Below, one piece after another: positions 45,550 to 54,690 of a stretch of DNA of 64,000 nt. The translations under genes and the position numbers were made by a program. The notes under the pieces were generated by a model, which did not search any database, was not told where the DNA came from, and worked only from the letters and a program-made list of their open reading frames with translations. Every line of letters starts with the position of its first letter. Position 1 is the first letter of the stretch. The stretch covers positions 496,001-560,000 of the forward strand of contig NZ_JBBEXD010000001.1 in assembly GCF_037782385.1 (NCBI RefSeq), given 5' to 3'. The stretch comes from Ascidiimonas meishanensis (lineage in GTDB: Bacteria > Bacteroidota > Bacteroidia > Flavobacteriales > Flavobacteriaceae).

Positions 45550-46938
45550 ATGAATAATCAAAAAACCATTATAGGTAGTGAAGAATGGATATCTCTTCCT
45601 TCATTTTCTATTCCTGCGATAAAAGTAAGAGTTGATAGTGGCGCTAAAACATCTGCCTTACATGCAGTAAATATTCAAACTTTTCAAAGAAACAATGAAC
45701 CTTGGGTTACTTTTGATGTATTTCCGCTACAGTTTAATGGAAAAAAAGTAAAGCACTGCGAAGCTCGCGTAATTGATCAAAGAACGGTTAAAAGCTCTAC
45801 AGGGAATAGAGAAAAACGATATGTAGTTAAAACAACCATGGAAATTGGTGAAAACTGCTGGGATATAGAACTTACGCTTACAAATCGGGATTCTATGGGA
45901 TACAGAATGCTACTAGGGCGCGAAGCAATGGCTGGGAAGATGATTGTAGATCCGGCGGAAAGTTTTTTATTAGGGTCACTAAATGAGGATGAAGTAAATA
46001 TTAAATATAATTCTGAAGAAAGTAATAGCGGAGGCCTCAAAATAGGACTTCTTGCCAGTAATCCTAATCTGTATAGTAATCGTAGAATTATAGAAGCAGG
46101 AGAACAAATGGGACACGATATCAAGTTCTTTAATATAAGGCAATGCTATATGAAACTAGATGCTAAAACTCCAGAAATACATTATAGAGGTGGAAAAGTT
46201 TTAAACGATCTTGATGCTGTCATCCCAAGAATACGCCCTAGTATGACCTTTTATGGTTGTGCCTTAACGAGACAATTTGAAGCATTAAAAGTATTTTGTC
46301 TCAATAGTGCAGCAGCTATAAGTCACTCAAGAGACAAACTCTACTCATTACAACTATTGTTAAATAATGGTGTTGATATTCCAACTACAGGTTTTGCAAA
46401 CTCACCTCTTGATACCAATGACCTCATAAAGATGGTTGGTGGATCGCCTCTTATAATCAAATTACTAGAAGGCACACAAGGCAAGGGAGTAGTTCTTGCA
46501 GAGACAAAAAAAGCAGCAGAAAGTGTTATCAACGCATTTAAAAGTTTGAATGCTAATATTCTTGTACAGGAATTTATTAAGGAAGCAGATGGTAAAGATA
46601 TTAGATGTTTTGTAATTAATGGAAAGGTAGTAGCTTCTATGCAAAGAGAAGCTCTTCCAGGCGAGTTTAGAGCCAATATGCATTTAGGAGGCACTGCATC
46701 AATAATAAAAGTGAGCCCGGAAGAGAAAAAAATGGCTCTTAAGGCTACCAAGGCAATGGGTTTACATATTGCTGGCGTAGATATTATAAGATCTAGCAAA
46801 GGCCCCTTATTACTTGAAGTGAACTCTTCTCCGGGACTGGAAGGAATAGAATCTGCTACGGGAATAGATATTGCGGCTTCAATTATTCAAGCTATTGAAA
46901 AAAATACAACTAAATCTTCAAGAGGAATTCGGTCATAA
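45550..46938 (+). CDS. rimK: RimB-RimK fusion: retropepsin-like domain plus ATP-grasp glutamate ligase
   Basis: A 462-residue two-domain protein. Residues about 5-145 are the RimB/ATP-dependent-zinc-protease-like aspartic fold, with VRVDSGAKTSALHA (active Asp29) and GYRMLLGREAMAG. Residues about 155-455 are RimK: KIGLLASNPNLYSNRRIIEAG, then the ATP-grasp elements PLIIKLLEGTQGKGVVLAE, LVQEFIKEADGKDIRCFVI and LLEVNSSPGLEGIE. RimK adds glutamates to the C-terminus of ribosomal protein S6, and RimB is found with it. In this protein both are one chain, and the two small paralogues follow directly. Confidence 0.88.
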   Translation: MNNQKTIIGSEEWISLPSFSIPAIKVRVDSGAKTSALHAVNIQTFQRNNEPWVTFDVFPLQFNGKKVKHCEARVIDQRTVKSSTGNREKRYVVKTTMEIGENCWDIELTLTNRDSMGYRMLLGREAMAGKMIVDPAESFLLGSLNEDEVNIKYNSEESNSGGLKIGLLASNPNLYSNRRIIEAGEQMGHDIKFFNIRQCYMKLDAKTPEIHYRGGKVLNDLDAVIPRIRPSMTFYGCALTRQFEALKVFCLNSAAAISHSRDKLYSLQLLLNNGVDIPTTGFANSPLDTNDLIKMVGGSPLIIKLLEGTQGKGVVLAETKKAAESVINAFKSLNANILVQEFIKEADGKDIRCFVINGKVVASMQREALPGEFRANMHLGGTASIIKVSPEEKKMALKATKAMGLHIAGVDIIRSSKGPLLLEVNSSPGLEGIESATGIDIAASIIQAIEKNTTKSSRGIRS

Positions 46939-47020
46939 AACTCTCTTCACATAAAATTTATGTCTTTCATCTAGAACTTTTTCTTTTTGAAAATGAAAGC
47001 TATACCTTAACGAGTAGATT

Positions 47021-47410
47021 ATGACACTAACCAATGAAAATAGTATAAAATGTTATAAGCTCGAAATAGGAGAGGTTTGGGTCTATGAAGACTTTATGGT
47101 TTCAAAACTTAATGAAGGAATTGTAGTTACTCTCGAAAGAATTTTTGAACTTATAGGAATCTCTGAAGTACATTTTAGAGATAGAAATTTTGCGTATATT
47201 ACCATCAGGGATAACTCATATTCTATTGATCCAACAATATACATTCACATTAAAAACCTATCAAACTTGAAAGCTTTTGCTATTGTGTCTGTTAAAGCCG
47301 CGGATAAACATAATTTTAAAATTGAAAAACATTTTTTTGAATCTAAACCTATGAGATTATTTAACAGAAAAGAGGATGCAATTGCATGGGTTAAAAAACA
47401 TTTAATTTAA
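47021..47410 (+). CDS. Small paralogue A (SpoIIAA/STAS-like)
   Basis: A 129-residue soluble protein. Its C-terminal part reads AYITIRDNSYSIDPTIYIHI, then LSNLKAFAIVS, IEKHFFESKPMRLFNRKEDAIAWVKKHL, an alternation of strands and helices like the SpoIIAA-like/STAS group in flavobacteria. It is about 35-40% identical by eye to the next gene and shares the SYSxDPTxYI motif. It lies 82 bases after rimK in the same direction. No function is known. Confidence 0.65.
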   Translation: MTLTNENSIKCYKLEIGEVWVYEDFMVSKLNEGIVVTLERIFELIGISEVHFRDRNFAYITIRDNSYSIDPTIYIHIKNLSNLKAFAIVSVKAADKHNFKIEKHFFESKPMRLFNRKEDAIAWVKKHLI

Positions 47411-47469
47411 TTGAAGAAATGTTTTTTATTTTTACGTAATAAAATTCTCATAAATCTTCCCCCAAAACT

Positions 47470-47862
47470 ATGAGTAAGAAAATAAATTTATCATTTGGTG
47501 CTTTTGAGCTTCATGAACATCACGCTGTTGGAATTATCAATGAAGGTGTAGACCTTATGTCTAAAGAAAATAAGGATCTTATCAACATATGCCAAAATTA
47601 CTATGCTAGTACACCTTTTGGATATATCTCTTATAGACTTAACTCCTATTCTGTAGATCCTACAGTATATATTGAAACTGGAAAACTACCTAATCTTGTT
47701 GCCATCGCGGTAGTTATTTCTGAACCTGCTCAAAAACTGAGTGCTACCATTGAAAAGATATTTTTTGAAAAGCCATTTGAATACTTCAACTCTCTAGAAG
47801 AAGCACAAAGGTGGATTCATAACATTGTAGTAATTACTAATCAACAAGAAAAGACTCGTTAA
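47470..47862 (+). CDS. Small paralogue B (SpoIIAA/STAS-like)
   Basis: A 130-residue protein, a tandem duplicate of the preceding gene. YISYRLNSYSVDPTVYIETG, LPNLVAIAVVI and IEKIFFEKPFEYFNSLEEAQRWI line up with it. Its N-terminus is more acidic. The last 26 bases overlap the end of hutH on the other strand. A SpoIIAA-like fold suggests binding to a partner protein, which is inference. Confidence 0.65.
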   Translation: MSKKINLSFGAFELHEHHAVGIINEGVDLMSKENKDLINICQNYYASTPFGYISYRLNSYSVDPTVYIETGKLPNLVAIAVVISEPAQKLSATIEKIFFEKPFEYFNSLEEAQRWIHNIVVITNQQEKTR

Positions 47863-49348
47863 TTGTATATGCCTTGAAAAAATCACACGTTTTTTCAATA
47901 TCGTAATGTAAAATCCTGTCTTCATTTACAAAAGGTATTTCTAATCGGTACAATCTAAGAAAGTTTTCTAAAAAAGGAGACGTTTTTTCAGGTTCTCTAA
48001 ATACCAATGCCTGAGAAGCCGTAAGCAACTCAATAGCCAGAATGCGTTCTATATTTTTAAGAATCCGAAAAGCCTTGGTTGCAGAATTAGCTCCCATGCT
48101 CACATGATCTTCTTGCCCATTTGAAGAAACAATACTATCTATACTCGCCGGGGTTGCTAATTGTTTGTTCTCACTTGTTATACTTGCAGCTACATATTGC
48201 GGAATCATTAAACCCGAATTAAGCCCTGGATCATTGACCAAAAATGCTGGAAGGTTGCGACTTCCAGAGATCAATTGAAAAATTCTTCTTTCAGAAATAC
48301 TACCTAATTCAGAAAGTGCAATTGCCATATAATCTAAACCCAATGCAAGAGGTTGCCCGTGAAAATTACCTCCAGAAAGAATCAGATCATCTTCCTCAAA
48401 AATGTTAGGATTATCTGTTACAGAATTAATCTCGGTTTTGATTGTTTTTCTAAAAAATCTCAGCGTATCCTTTGTAGCCCCATGAACCTGTGGTATACAT
48501 CTAAAAGAATACGGATCTTGAACTTGATTTTTTTCAGTTTCAAGAAGTCCACTACCTTTTAAAAAAATATTCAATCGCTCCGCAGTTTTTATCTGTCCGC
48601 GATGAGGTCTTATTAAATGGATTCTCATATCTAAGGGCTGTTTTCTGCATAAAAAAGCATCAAAAGAAAGAGAAGATATCAAATCTGCAAAGTAAGAACA
48701 CTTATAACTCTCAATTAGTAAATACACTCCATACGCACTCATAAACTGAGTTCCATTTAATAAAGCGAGGCCTTCCTTTGCCTGTAATTTAAGGGGTTGC
48801 CAATTAAATCTCTTTAACATCTCTGTAGAAGAAATTATTTTAGAATTTATATAGACTTCTCCTTTACCTAGTAACGGAAGTGCTAAATGTGCCAAAGGCG
48901 CTAAATCTCCAGAAGCGCCTAAAGAACCCTGAGTATAAATTATGGGATATATTTTGTGGTTATAAAATTCAATAAGTCTATTAACCGTAGTAAGTTCAAT
49001 TCCGCTATATCCATAGCTTAAGGATTGTATTTTTAATAATAGCATCAAACGAATGATCTCAATAGGTACTGGGTCACCAGTGCCACAAGCGTGAGACATT
49101 ACAAGATTTTCTTGTAATACCGCCAAATGTTCATTTGAGATCTTAATATTGCACAGCGATCCGAAACCTGTGTTAATACCATAAATAGGTTCTGTTTGCG
49201 ATTGTAACTTTTTATTAAGATAGTCTCTACTTTTTTTTATCTTGACCCTTGCTTCTTCAGAAAGAGCTAATGATAAATCATTTTTCATAATCTTATAAAT
49301 AGTTTCAACAGTAAGAATATCAGAACTGATATAATGTATATTCTTCAT
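47837..49348 (-). CDS. hutH: Histidine ammonia-lyase
   Basis: A 503-residue aromatic ammonia-lyase. The MIO cofactor forms from A145-S146-G147 in GSLGASGDLAPLAHL. The substrate-selecting pair is Ser85-His86 in NLVMSHACGTGDP, which favours histidine over phenylalanine or tyrosine. Other conserved parts are YGINTGFGSL and VTDNPNIFEEDDLILSGGNFHGQPLAL. The enzyme converts L-histidine to urocanate and ammonia. None of hutU, hutI or hutG is present in the window, so it is either an isolated copy or has a non-catabolic role. It shares direction with nnr, 61 bases away. Confidence 0.92.
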   Translation of the reverse strand: MKNIHYISSDILTVETIYKIMKNDLSLALSEEARVKIKKSRDYLNKKLQSQTEPIYGINTGFGSLCNIKISNEHLAVLQENLVMSHACGTGDPVPIEIIRLMLLLKIQSLSYGYSGIELTTVNRLIEFYNHKIYPIIYTQGSLGASGDLAPLAHLALPLLGKGEVYINSKIISSTEMLKRFNWQPLKLQAKEGLALLNGTQFMSAYGVYLLIESYKCSYFADLISSLSFDAFLCRKQPLDMRIHLIRPHRGQIKTAERLNIFLKGSGLLETEKNQVQDPYSFRCIPQVHGATKDTLRFFRKTIKTEINSVTDNPNIFEEDDLILSGGNFHGQPLALGLDYMAIALSELGSISERRIFQLISGSRNLPAFLVNDPGLNSGLMIPQYVAASITSENKQLATPASIDSIVSSNGQEDHVSMGANSATKAFRILKNIERILAIELLTASQALVFREPEKTSPFLENFLRLYRLEIPFVNEDRILHYDIEKTCDFFKAYTINESFLVD

Positions 49349-49409
49349 TGATTGGTTGTTTAAAAATATATTCTTTTAAAGTATATCTCCATTTATTGAT
49401 TGAATAGTT

Positions 49410-50942
49410 TTATGTATTGTGATTTTGTGGCTGCGGAGGGGCAAATAATTCAATAAAAGCTTGGCCTATAAAATCAATAATCTTACCCGCAGTTAAGGCT
49501 TGGTATCCCATATTGGGCAAAGCTAAATCTCCTGCCTTTCCATGTAAATAAACCGCAAATATAGAGGCTTCTAGAGATGAATATCCTTGTGAAATAAAAG
49601 ATGTAATCATTCCCGCAAGCACATCTCCGCTACCTGCAGTAGCCATTCCTGGATTTCCTGTTGTATTAATGTATATGTTTTTATGGTGAAAAATCAACGT
49701 ATGCGCACCTTTTACCACCAACACTATTTTATACTTATTTGCAAAATTCTTCGCCTTTTCAATTTTATCAAAGTCATCTACCCATGAACCTACCAATCGC
49801 TTTAGCTCTCCCGGATGCGGTGTCAATATTGAGTCTTGAGGGATTAAATCCAGTAAATTATTATGAACTCCTAAAATGTTCAAGGCATCCGCATCTAAAA
49901 CTAAAGGTTTTCTCTGATTTTCTAAAAAAGTCTTAAAAGCATTTACACTTTTTGAATGAGTTCCCATACCCATTCCTATTGCGATAGCATCTACTTTAAA
50001 AGAAATATTTATGGATGTTATAATCTCCGAATGTGAGTCTGTTTCAACCATAATTTCGGGTAAAGAAGACTGAAAAGGTATATAACCACAACTGGGTATA
50101 TAGGCAGTTACCTTTCCCGCTCCTGTACAAAGACAAGCTTTCGCAGCTAGCAGTACTGCACCAATTTTACCATGACTTCCACCTACAATCAAGCTATGAC
50201 CATAGGTGCCTTTATGGGCATATTTAACTCTTGGTTGATAAAATGAAAGTATGGTTGACTTATCAATAATTTCTGCGATTGGATGGGTTTCTTGAATATA
50301 ACTTGGTGCCAAACCAATATCAATTACCTCCCAACTATTCATATAGATTCCTGTTTCTGGAAGAAAAAAGACTAATTTAGGTGTTTGAAAACTAATTACA
50401 TGACTTGCATGAATGATTGCTTGAGATTGCTCAGGAATTTTATCCATATAAAGTCCTGAAGGAATATCTATTGCAAGAACAAATGCATTACTTTTATTTA
50501 TGTGCTGAATGATTTTCAATACCCAAATAGCAGGAGTTCTAGAAAGACCTATTCCAAAAATTGCGTCAATTACAATAGCTTCTTTATTGATACTAGGGAG
50601 TTCTGTATTCTCGGATAAAAAAACAGGCCAACAGCCATCATTTTTTAAACGGTCTAAATTAATAAGAAAGTCCTTTGAGCGTTTGTCACTAAAATTAACA
50701 ATATATACATTAACAGCATATCCATTTTGCAATAGATGTCTAGCTATTACAAGACCATCACCTCCATTATTTCCAATTCCACAGAAAACCTCAATGGTGA
50801 CCTGAGATTGTTGTAATCTATCTTCAAGCCAGTTAAAGACTCCAATACCTGCACGTTCCATTAAATCTGTGCTACTGATTTGTTGCTCTTTTATTGTGAA
50901 TTTGTCAGCTTCATAGAGCTGATTTGCAGAAAATATTTTCAT
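49410..50942 (-). CDS. nnr: Bifunctional NAD(P)HX epimerase/dehydratase
   Basis: A 510-residue two-domain repair enzyme. The YjeF_N epimerase (about 1-215) has EVFCGIGNNGGDGLVIARHL and AIDIPSGLYMDKIPE. The ADP-dependent dehydratase (about 225-500) has GTYGHSLIVGGSHGKIGAVLLAA, ILTPHPGELKRLVG and GNPGMATAGSGDVLAGMITSFI. Together they turn damaged R- and S-NAD(P)HX back to NAD(P)H. The fusion order is the usual bacterial one. It diverges from the threonine operon. Confidence 0.95.
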   Translation of the reverse strand: MKIFSANQLYEADKFTIKEQQISSTDLMERAGIGVFNWLEDRLQQSQVTIEVFCGIGNNGGDGLVIARHLLQNGYAVNVYIVNFSDKRSKDFLINLDRLKNDGCWPVFLSENTELPSINKEAIVIDAIFGIGLSRTPAIWVLKIIQHINKSNAFVLAIDIPSGLYMDKIPEQSQAIIHASHVISFQTPKLVFFLPETGIYMNSWEVIDIGLAPSYIQETHPIAEIIDKSTILSFYQPRVKYAHKGTYGHSLIVGGSHGKIGAVLLAAKACLCTGAGKVTAYIPSCGYIPFQSSLPEIMVETDSHSEIITSINISFKVDAIAIGMGMGTHSKSVNAFKTFLENQRKPLVLDADALNILGVHNNLLDLIPQDSILTPHPGELKRLVGSWVDDFDKIEKAKNFANKYKIVLVVKGAHTLIFHHKNIYINTTGNPGMATAGSGDVLAGMITSFISQGYSSLEASIFAVYLHGKAGDLALPNMGYQALTAGKIIDFIGQAFIELFAPPQPQNHNT

Positions 50943-50994
50943 TTAAAGCTAAAATTGATAATAATTTGTTAAATCAGTAAAAATTACTTGCGTC

Positions 50995-51025
50995 TTTGTT
51001 TGGACTTGTAAAAATACTACTTTTA
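50995..51025 (+). promoter_or_regulatory. Probable thr operon promoter
   Basis: TTTG at 50995-50998 and TACTTTTA at 51018-51025 (7 of 8 to TAnnTTTG) are 19 bp apart, the spacing of Bacteroidota promoters. Transcription would begin near 51032, giving a leader of about 200 nt. Confidence 0.45.
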
Positions 51026-51110
51026 CGCAGATTAAATAGCCATATTAATGTATCTGATTGTACCCATTCTAGTTATATCAATTTTCTGCTTAGCAGCATG
51101 TGCTATAATT

Positions 51111-51161
51111 ATGAATATTACAATTTCTTCTATTATTACCCCTATGGGGGTACGTTCATAA
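51111..51161 (+). promoter_or_regulatory. Candidate threonine/isoleucine leader peptide
   Basis: A 16-codon frame MNITISSIITPMGVRS ends 74 bases before thrA. Within eleven codons it has two Thr and four Ile codons, as expected for attenuation of a threonine/isoleucine pathway. A CCCCTATGGGG palindrome lies at its 3' part and a hairpin follows (51180-51200). The overlapping frame at 50996-51187 is Tyr/Phe-rich and less sensible for this operon. Confidence 0.55.
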
Positions 51162-51179
51162 ATAGCATCCATCCGTTTC

Positions 51180-51200
51180 CTTTCTGAATATATCAGAAAG
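51180..51200 (+). terminator. Candidate attenuator hairpin
   Basis: CTTTCTGA / TCAGAAAG forms an 8-bp perfect stem with loop ATATA, followed by a broken U-rich tail (TTTCTTTT). It sits between the leader peptide and thrA. The stem is only moderately stable. Confidence 0.4.
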
Positions 51201-51235
51201 CGATCTAAAATTTCTTTTGAATTAATAAAATCATA

Positions 51236-53692
51236 ATGAAGGTTCTAAAATTTGGAGGCACCTCAGTTGCCAATGCAGAAAATATAAAACGAGTTAAAAA
51301 CATTAGTGCGGCCTACGCAAAAGAAAGCCAATTGGTAATTGTGGTTTCTGCTCTTGGCGGGGTGACTGATTTACTCATTGAGGCATTAGAAACGGCTTCA
51401 CAACAAAATACTGATTACGAAAAGATTTATGAGCGTATTAAAACCAGACATCTTGAAACCATTAATATATTGCTAAATGGTGAAGAAGAAAAGGAAGCCA
51501 TACAACATATTCTTAGTGAGTTTGAAATTTTAAAAACATTATTGGATGGAGCGTTTCTTATAGGTGAGATCACACCAAAATTGAGTGATAAAGTGCTTAG
51601 TTATGGGGAACTATTGTCGTCTTACATTATCAATTCATATTTTAATTATGAGAAATTAGACGCTATACGCAAAGATAGCAGACTTCTTATTAAGACAGAT
51701 TCAAATTTTGGACAAGCAGCGGTAGATTTTAATGTAACCAATGTTTTATGTGCAAACTATTTTGAAACTGTAAGTTATCAAATCATTGTTGTCCCTGGTT
51801 TTGTAGCTAAATCATTGGAAGGTGATTCAACTACGCTAGGAAGAGGAGGCTCAGATTATACGGCTGCCATTATAGCAGGAGCAATTGAAAAAAGTTCCTT
51901 AGAAATATGGACAGATGTAAGTGGTATGTATACGGCAAACCCAAAGTTGGTAAAGCATGCATTTGCAATTCCTGAAATTTCTTATGAAGAAGCTATGGAG
52001 TTGTCGCATTTTGGTGCCAAAGTATTGTATCCACCTACTGTACAACCGGTCTTTTCCAAAGGAATTCCAATTAGAATTAAAAATACTTTTAAACCAGAAG
52101 CCGCGGGAACTCTTATTTCAAAAATGACCAATGAAAATGAAAAACCGGTTAGAGGTATTAGTCATATAGACCATATTACACTACTCACTTTGGAAGGAAG
52201 TGGAATGATTGGAATACCCGGTATTTCCAAACGCTTTTTTGAAGTGCTTTCTTTAGAACAAATAAGTGTGGTAATGATTACACAAGCTTCATCTGAACAT
52301 TCTATATGTATTGGAGTAGCAAATAAAGATGCTGACAAAGCAAAAAAATTAGTAGACAAAGCTTTTGAATATGAAATAAGTGGTAAAAGAATAAAGCCGT
52401 GCATTGTTGAGAAAGGTTTATCCATTATTGCGTTGGTAGGAGACCATATGAAAAGTCACCAAGGTTTAAGCGGTAAAATGTTTAGTGCACTTGGTGCAAA
52501 TAATGTTAACATAAGAGCTATCGCACAAGGAGCTTCAGAAAGAAATATATCCGCAGTTATTAAACAAGAAGATGTTTCCAAAGCCTTAAATACATTACAT
52601 GAACGCTTTTTTGAAGATAATATCAAGCAGCTTAACCTTTTTATTATGGGCGTAGGAAACGTTGGGAGTAAGTTTCTAGGGCAAATTGCTGCACAACACA
52701 AGTATGTCAAAAAAACACTTAAATTAAATATTAAGGTAATAGGTATTTCCAATTCCAGAACTATGATATTTAAAGAAAATGGTGTTGATCTTAAAACATG
52801 GGAAGAAGCTTTAAAAAATGGTGAAAAAGCTAATCCTGATTTATTTTTAAAGAAAGTATTGGCTAAGAATTTACATAATAGCATCTTTGTAGACAACACA
52901 GCTAGTAATACCATTGCAGCAACTTATGAAGGTTATCTTAGAAACAGTATTGCTGTCGTAACCTGCAATAAGATTGCCTGTGCTTCTGAATACCAAAACT
53001 ACTTAAAACTAAAGGCTCTTTCTACAAAATATGGAGCTCCCTTTCTATTTGAAACCAATGTAGGTGCGGGACTTCCTATCATTGACACCTTAAAAAACCT
53101 AGTTGCATCAGGAGATAAAATTATTAAAATACAGGCAGTTTTATCTGGAAGTCTAAACTTTATTTTTAATAATTATGATGGGCAAACTTCCTTTGAACAA
53201 GTAGTTAAACAAGCGGGTGAAGAAGGTTATACAGAACCAGACCCTAAAATTGATCTTAGCGGAATTGATGTAATGAGAAAAATTTTAATTCTGGCTAGGG
53301 AAAGTGGATATCAGCTAGAAATTGATGATATAAAAAATAACAATTTTTTACCAGAAGAAAGTCTTAAAACCACAACTGTTGAAACGTTTTTAGAATCACT
53401 TTCATCTCATGAAAAACATTTTAAAAAGATTTATGAAAGTGCTGCCAAACAAGAAAAGTGTCTCAAATATGTTGCACAATTTGAAAATGGTGAAGCACAT
53501 GTAGGAATTCAAGAAGTAGCAAAAGAACATCCTTTTTACAATCTTGCCGGAAAAGACAATATTGTATTGTTTTTTACCGACAGATATAAAGATCAGCCTC
53601 TGCTTATTAAAGGAGCGGGTGCAGGCGCAGAAGTTACTGCTTCCGGTATTTTTGCTGATATTATACGAGTAGGCAATTTTCAAATAGGATAA
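51236..53692 (+). CDS. thrA: Bifunctional aspartokinase / homoserine dehydrogenase
   Basis: An 818-residue enzyme for the first and third steps of threonine synthesis. The kinase part (about 1-290) opens with KVLKFGGTSVANAENIKRV and has LGRGGSDYTAAIIAGAI. Two ACT domains (about 315-460) contain LLTLEGSGMIGIPGISKRFF and ANNVNIRAIAQGASERNIS and give feedback control by threonine. The dehydrogenase part starts with NLFIMGVGNVGSKFLGQI (about 468) and has AGLPIIDTLKNLVASGDKI and EGYTEPDPKIDLSGIDVMRKILILARE. thrB follows 36 bases later. Confidence 0.97.
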   Translation: MKVLKFGGTSVANAENIKRVKNISAAYAKESQLVIVVSALGGVTDLLIEALETASQQNTDYEKIYERIKTRHLETINILLNGEEEKEAIQHILSEFEILKTLLDGAFLIGEITPKLSDKVLSYGELLSSYIINSYFNYEKLDAIRKDSRLLIKTDSNFGQAAVDFNVTNVLCANYFETVSYQIIVVPGFVAKSLEGDSTTLGRGGSDYTAAIIAGAIEKSSLEIWTDVSGMYTANPKLVKHAFAIPEISYEEAMELSHFGAKVLYPPTVQPVFSKGIPIRIKNTFKPEAAGTLISKMTNENEKPVRGISHIDHITLLTLEGSGMIGIPGISKRFFEVLSLEQISVVMITQASSEHSICIGVANKDADKAKKLVDKAFEYEISGKRIKPCIVEKGLSIIALVGDHMKSHQGLSGKMFSALGANNVNIRAIAQGASERNISAVIKQEDVSKALNTLHERFFEDNIKQLNLFIMGVGNVGSKFLGQIAAQHKYVKKTLKLNIKVIGISNSRTMIFKENGVDLKTWEEALKNGEKANPDLFLKKVLAKNLHNSIFVDNTASNTIAATYEGYLRNSIAVVTCNKIACASEYQNYLKLKALSTKYGAPFLFETNVGAGLPIIDTLKNLVASGDKIIKIQAVLSGSLNFIFNNYDGQTSFEQVVKQAGEEGYTEPDPKIDLSGIDVMRKILILARESGYQLEIDDIKNNNFLPEESLKTTTVETFLESLSSHEKHFKKIYESAAKQEKCLKYVAQFENGEAHVGIQEVAKEHPFYNLAGKDNIVLFFTDRYKDQPLLIKGAGAGAEVTASGIFADIIRVGNFQIG

Positions 53693-53728
53693 ATAGAGAA
53701 TATGTAAAACCTTTTATAAGAGTTTTAA

Positions 53729-54661
53729 ATGAATGAGATTAAAGTTTTTTGCCCGGCAACCGTAGCAAATATATCCTGTGGTTTTGATGTTTTAGGATTG
53801 TGTCTTGAATCTGTAGGAGATGAAATGACCGTTCGAAAAATTAAGGATAGAATAATCCGAATTAACAAAATCACAGGTCAGGAGCTTCCACTCCAACCAG
53901 AAAAAAATGTAGCAGGTGTTGCGGCACTGTCTCTTCTTAAACAACTTCATGTTCCTTTTGGTTTTGAAATAGAAATCTCAAAAAGAATAAAACCAGGAAG
54001 TGGTATTGGAAGCAGTGCAGCTAGTGCAGCTGGTGCAGTTTATGCCATAAATAAATTAGCGGGATCACCGTTGAATTCTACAGAGTTAGTTTACCATGCC
54101 ATGCAAGGTGAGGTTCTTGCTTCCGGTTCTGCACATGCAGATAACGTAGCCCCAGCTATTTTGGGAGGGTTTACATTGGTCAGAGGGTATGATCCTTTAG
54201 ATATCATAAAAATTCCTTCACCAGAAGAATTAACCGTGGTAGTAATTCATCCTCAGATTGAAATAAAGACCTCAGAAGCAAGAGCCTTGCTTTCTGATTC
54301 TGTATCCTTAAAGAATGCGATTACACAATGGGGAAATCTAGGAGGGCTTATTAGCGGTTTGTATTCTAATGATTATGATCTTATAAGCAGGTCTTTAGTT
54401 GATGTAATTGCAGAACCAGCTAGAAGTAATTTAATTCCTAAATTTAATGCTGTGAAAGAGGCTTCGATAAATGCCGGCGCCCTTGGAAGCGGTATTTCTG
54501 GTTCAGGCCCTTCAATTTTTGCTTTGTGCAAGGGTATGAAAATAGCAAAGAAGGTAGAAACAGAAATCAAATTAGTGTATGATGCCATAAATCTACCCTA
54601 TGAAACCCACGTTTCAACCATTAATACGGCTGGTGTAAAAACCCTAACCACTCAAAAATAA
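53729..54661 (+). CDS. thrB: Homoserine kinase
   Basis: A 310-residue GHMP kinase. It has FCPATVANISCGFDVLGLCLE at the start, the ATP-binding loop KPGSGIGSSAASAAGAVYAIN (about 90-110) and a third GHMP motif GALGSGISGSGPSIFALC. It phosphorylates homoserine with ATP, the fourth step. The size and motifs are standard. It is second in the thrA-thrB-thrC order. Confidence 0.96.
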   Translation: MNEIKVFCPATVANISCGFDVLGLCLESVGDEMTVRKIKDRIIRINKITGQELPLQPEKNVAGVAALSLLKQLHVPFGFEIEISKRIKPGSGIGSSAASAAGAVYAINKLAGSPLNSTELVYHAMQGEVLASGSAHADNVAPAILGGFTLVRGYDPLDIIKIPSPEELTVVVIHPQIEIKTSEARALLSDSVSLKNAITQWGNLGGLISGLYSNDYDLISRSLVDVIAEPARSNLIPKFNAVKEASINAGALGSGISGSGPSIFALCKGMKIAKKVETEIKLVYDAINLPYETHVSTINTAGVKTLTTQK

Positions 54662-54690
54662 ATATTCAAAATTACCATTATCATTGAATC

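Noticed and set aside
50996..51187. 63-codon frame before thrA, ending in a Tyr/Phe-rich stretch
   Set aside because: A Tyr/Phe-rich leader makes no sense for threonine synthesis, and it overlaps the Thr/Ile leader in another frame; it is probably its shadow.
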